Notes under the pieces: model-generated
Database searches by the model: none
Seen by the model: the letters and a program-made list of their open reading frames with translations, nothing else
What the model was told of the DNA's origin: nothing
Assembly: GCA_024689285.1 (NCBI GenBank)
Contig: JAILDR010000057.1
Location: 1-7,220, forward strand
Source: Bacteroidales bacterium
Lineage (GTDB): Bacteria > Bacteroidota > Bacteroidia > Bacteroidales > F082
Direction: 5' to 3'
DNA: 7,220 nt
Made by a program: the position numbers and the translations under genes
Shown here: positions 4,896-7,220 of the stretch, in pieces
Position numbering within the stretch: the first letter of the stretch is position 1
Layout: each line of letters begins with the position of its first letter

Positions 4896-6968
4896 TCACT
4901 CTTTCGTGTTCCGTTCCTTCACAATCTCCTCCTGCTTGTCCTTGGGGGTCGGCATGTACTGATGGAATTCCATCGAGTAGTTGGCGCGGCCTGAGGTGAG
5001 GTTGCGCAAGGCGGTGGCATAGCCAAACATCTCGACCAACGGCACGAAGGCATCCAGCTTCTGTGAGCCTTTGCGGAAACGGCGCATGTTCTCAATACGG
5101 CCTCTGCGCTTGTTGATGTCGCCCGTCACGTTGCCGATATAGTCGTCAGGCGTGTTGATTTCCACCTTCATTACAGGCTCAAGCAGCACGGGGCTGGCTT
5201 TCAAGAAGGCCTGCTTGAAGCACATTTGGGCGCAGAGTTGGAAGGCCATGTCGCTGGAATCCACGGGGTGTGAACTGCCGTCGACGAGGACGCACTTCAC
5301 ATCCACCACAGGATAGCCCGCGAAGGGACCTTTGTTCATTGCTGCTGCCAGACCCTTCTGCACCGAGGGGATGTATTCTTTCGGAATCACGCCGCCCTTG
5401 GTGAGGTCGACAAACTCGAAGCCGTTGCCGGGGTTGGGCTCGAAGCGGATGACGGTGTGGGCAAACTGGCCCTTGCCTCCCGTCTGCTTCACGTAGCGGT
5501 AGTTGCACTCGAACGGAGCAGTAATGGTTTCGCGGAACGACACCGATGGGGCTCCCACTGTTACCGGCACCTTGAATTCTTCTTTCAGTCGGTCGACGAG
5601 GATTTCCAGATGCAATTCGCCCATACCCGCGATGATGGTCTCTTCGGTCTCCTCATCGAAGTGTGCGTGGAACGAGGGGTCTTCGTTGCAGAGCTTTGCG
5701 AGAGCCTCGCTCAGTTTGCTGCGGTTTTTCTTGTCGTCAAGGTTGACTTTCATCTCGATGACCGCAGGCGGTATGTTGATGGACTCCAAGAGGATGGGTT
5801 GTTCGTTCTCATCGCAGAGTGTGTCACCCGTCTTGGTGTATTTCATACCCACGAGGGCGACAATCTCGCCGGTACCCGCTTCGCTGATTTCCTCGCGTTC
5901 CTTCGCCTTGATGCGGAAGATGCGGCCCACGCGCTCGCTCTTCATCTTGTTGGTGTTATAGACGCTCATGCCGTTCACCAGTTTGCCGCTGAAGATGCGG
6001 ATGAAAGTCTGCTGGCCCACATACGGGTCGTTGATGAGCTTGAAGGCCAGTGCCGAGAAAGGCTCGTTCTCTGATGGATTGCGGCGATAGGTCTTCTCCT
6101 CGTTGGCAGGGTCGTGGGCAATGACGGCGCCCAGGTCGTTGGGCGAAGGCAGGTAGTCCACGATGGCATCCAAAAGGAGCTGGATACCTTTGTTTTTATA
6201 GGCGGCACCGCAGAACACAGGCACCATCATCAGCTTGATGGTGGCTTTGCGGATGGCAGCCATCAGTTTGTCGGTGGGGATTTCGGCATCTTCGAGATAG
6301 AGCTCAGCAATCTCATCGTCAAGGTCAGCCACCTTCTCAATGAGGTTGCGGCGGGCTTCCTTAGCCTGCTCCATCAGCTGCTCGGGGATTGGACCCACGA
6401 TGCGTTCCTTCTCGACAAAGCGCACCGAGTTCATCTGCACCAGGTCGACCATACCTTCAAAGGTGTTCTCAGCTCCGATAGGAAGATGCAGCGGAACGGC
6501 ATTGGCACCCAGGTATTTATGCATCTGACTGACCACTTCGTTAAAGTCGGCACCCGTGCGGTCCATCTTATTGACGAAAGCGATACGTGGCACGCGGTAT
6601 TTGTCGGCCTGGTTCCACACCGTCTCCGATTGCGGCTCCACGCCACCAACGGCGCAAAACACCGCCACCATGCCGTCGATGACACGCAGCGAGCGTTCCA
6701 CCTCGACGGTGAAGTCGACGTGACCGGGAGTATCAATCAAGTTGATCTGATAGCCGTTCCAATGGGCAGTGATGGCTGCCGAAGCAATGGTGATGCCGCG
6801 CTCCTGCTCTTGTTTCATAAAGTCCATGGTGGCTTGTCCATCATGCGTTTCACCCACCTTACGGTTGACGCCCGTAAAGAACAGGATGCGTTCCGAAACC
6901 GTAGTCTTTCCAGCATCGATATGCGCAGCGATACCGATGTTTCTCAATTTTGAAATGTTCTGACTCAT
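4896..6968 (-). CDS. fusA: Translation elongation factor G
   Basis: This complete 690-aa cytosolic GTPase drives translocation of tRNA and mRNA on the ribosome and, with RRF, ribosome recycling. All G motifs are visible: AHIDAGKT (15-22), RGIT switch I (57-60), DTPGH (79-83), NKMD (133-136) and GAAYKNKG (254-261). Domain II spans about 285-400. Domain III carries GMGELHLEI (448-456). Domain IV has the tip loop GSSHPVDSS (564-572), with the His that contacts the decoding centre but Pro where main EF-Gs usually have Asp. Domain V has [23 protein letters not shown] (604-626). The P-loop context ([28 protein letters not shown]) departs from the usual TTTERILFYTG...HDGAATMDW, and no rpsL, rpsG or tuf lies nearby. 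It may therefore be a second EF-G paralogue rather than the str-operon copy. It is not of the divergent EF-G2 type with a degenerate P-loop. Start chosen at 6968; promoter at 7027-7034. Confidence 0.95.
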   Translation of the reverse strand: MSQNISKLRNIGIAAHIDAGKTTVSERILFFTGVNRKVGETHDGQATMDFMKQEQERGITIASAAITAHWNGYQINLIDTPGHVDFTVEVERSLRVIDGMVAVFCAVGGVEPQSETVWNQADKYRVPRIAFVNKMDRTGADFNEVVSQMHKYLGANAVPLHLPIGAENTFEGMVDLVQMNSVRFVEKERIVGPIPEQLMEQAKEARRNLIEKVADLDDEIAELYLEDAEIPTDKLMAAIRKATIKLMMVPVFCGAAYKNKGIQLLLDAIVDYLPSPNDLGAVIAHDPANEEKTYRRNPSENEPFSALAFKLINDPYVGQQTFIRIFSGKLVNGMSVYNTNKMKSERVGRIFRIKAKEREEISEAGTGEIVALVGMKYTKTGDTLCDENEQPILLESINIPPAVIEMKVNLDDKKNRSKLSEALAKLCNEDPSFHAHFDEETEETIIAGMGELHLEILVDRLKEEFKVPVTVGAPSVSFRETITAPFECNYRYVKQTGGKGQFAHTVIRFEPNPGNGFEFVDLTKGGVIPKEYIPSVQKGLAAAMNKGPFAGYPVVDVKCVLVDGSSHPVDSSDMAFQLCAQMCFKQAFLKASPVLLEPVMKVEINTPDDYIGNVTGDINKRRGRIENMRRFRKGSQKLDAFVPLVEMFGYATALRNLTSGRANYSMEFHQYMPTPKDKQEEIVKERNTKE

Positions 6969-6994
6969 TATTCTATACTGATTTTCAATTTATT

Positions 6995-7027
6995 GCAAGC
7001 CCGAACCAGAAAACTGGTTCGGGCTGC
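6995..7027 (-). promoter_or_regulatory. Perfect palindrome / 5' hairpin at the fusA transcription start
   Basis: The arms AGCCCGAACCAG (6998-7009) and CTGGTTCGGGCT (7014-7025) are exact inverted 12-mers around a 4-base AAAA/TTTT loop. Two more pairs (6995-6996 with 7026-7027) form across a one-base bulge. The palindrome abuts the -7 box at 7027-7034, so the predicted start falls in its first arm and the mRNA would begin within or just before a stable stem. There is no T run on either strand, so it is not an ordinary terminator. It could be an operator for a dimeric regulator, or a 5' stem that protects or controls the fusA mRNA. Confidence 0.7.
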
Positions 7028-7034
7028 AAAGGTA
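7027..7034 (-). promoter_or_regulatory. Bacteroidota -7 promoter box for fusA
   Basis: Read on the minus strand this is TACCTTTG, a full match to TAnnTTTG. It is placed 59 bases before the fusA ATG. A TTTG on the same strand at 7059-7062 could be the -33 element, although its spacing of 24 bases is longer than usual. The box gives fusA its own transcript, separate from the T9SS-protein gene upstream. Confidence 0.75.
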
Positions 7035-7065
7035 CGAAAAAGATTTGTACTTGTGATTCAAATCC

Positions 7066-7220
7066 TTATTTCACAAACCGTCCGCTTCTTTTGAGGCCGT
7101 TACCGATCGTCCCTTCAACGAAATACACTCCAGAGGGCCATTCGGAAACATCCAAACGGACTTCCGAAGCCCCGTTAGCTGAAATCGACTTGACGAGCTG
7201 CCCTGTTGCGTTGTAAATGT
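7066..7220 (-). CDS. C-terminus of a T9SS-secreted protein (type A sorting domain)
   Basis: The last 50 codons of a leftward gene are visible, ending at TAA (7066-7068); the rest lies beyond the right edge. The residues read IYNATGQLVKSI, then VRLDVSEWPSGVYFVE, then RSGRFVK at the end. This is the type A T9SS sorting domain: a Y/YN-x-x-G start, the L-D-V-S-x-x-P-S-G-V-Y-F strand motif and a terminal basic K-F-V-K-like strand. Such domains send proteins through the type IX system to the surface or medium, where the domain is cut off. The N-terminal functional domain is not in view, so its activity is unknown. It shows that the organism belongs to a T9SS-bearing Bacteroidota lineage. Confidence 0.85.
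   Translation of the reverse strand, partial: IYNATGQLVKSISANGASEVRLDVSEWPSGVYFVEGTIGNGLKRSGRFVK

Noticed and set aside
5457..6953. Long plus-strand open frames opposite fusA
   Set aside because: They mirror the fusA codons, show no recognisable motif and have no plausible promoter; fusA itself is certain.
6998..7025. Terminator for the T9SS-protein gene ending at 7066
   Set aside because: The hairpin lies downstream of that gene but is followed by GCAATAAATT on the minus strand rather than a T run, and it sits right at the fusA -7 box. A regulatory role fits better.

Overview
The window looks like chromosomal DNA from a Bacteroidota, most likely order Bacteroidales. Four sites match the Bacteroidota -7 promoter box TAnnTTTG, each placed before a plausible gene. 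The right edge carries a gem-like type IX secretion C-terminal sorting domain. Start codons lack Shine-Dalgarno sequences. Genus cannot be fixed from the sequence; Prevotella-like gut or oral lineages fit.

Layout: (1) 1-283, minus strand: N-terminus of a secreted protein with a signal peptide and a cleaved-adhesin / choice-of-anchor-J-like start, running off the left edge. (2) 346-2077: a compact unit bounded by near-perfect 28-bp inverted repeats (27/28 identical, ends TGTG...CACA). It holds two clusters of 11-bp direct repeats, a promoter, and one GC-rich gene for a 438-aa P-loop ATPase with a probable C-terminal winged helix. The protein resembles the helicase-like half of the VirE/DUF3987 replication proteins that are widespread in Bacteroidota. 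A strong intrinsic terminator follows at once. (3) 2200-4086, plus strand: a two-gene module of an AAA15/ABC-type ATPase and a TOPRIM-like partner, the architecture of OLD/PARIS/AbiL-type anti-phage systems. The start codon of the partner overlaps the end of the ATPase gene, but a frameshift separates its N-terminal acidic TOPRIM motif from the rest. (4) 4149-4873, minus strand: a terminator, a small secreted cysteine-containing protein, and a startless 69-codon fragment that looks like the C-terminus of a broken gene. (5) 4896-6968, minus strand: a complete elongation factor G outside any str operon context, with a promoter and a perfect 12-bp hairpin at the predicted mRNA 5' end. (6) 7066-7220, minus strand: C-terminus of a T9SS-sorted protein.

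The housekeeping and secreted genes all run on the minus strand. The plus-strand block at about 346-4086 (inverted-repeat unit plus ATPase/TOPRIM pair) interrupts this and looks like an accessory insertion. The most interesting parts are the inverted-repeat/iteron/ATPase unit, the frameshifted defence-like pair, and the palindrome over the fusA transcription start. No tRNA, rRNA or CRISPR array was seen.
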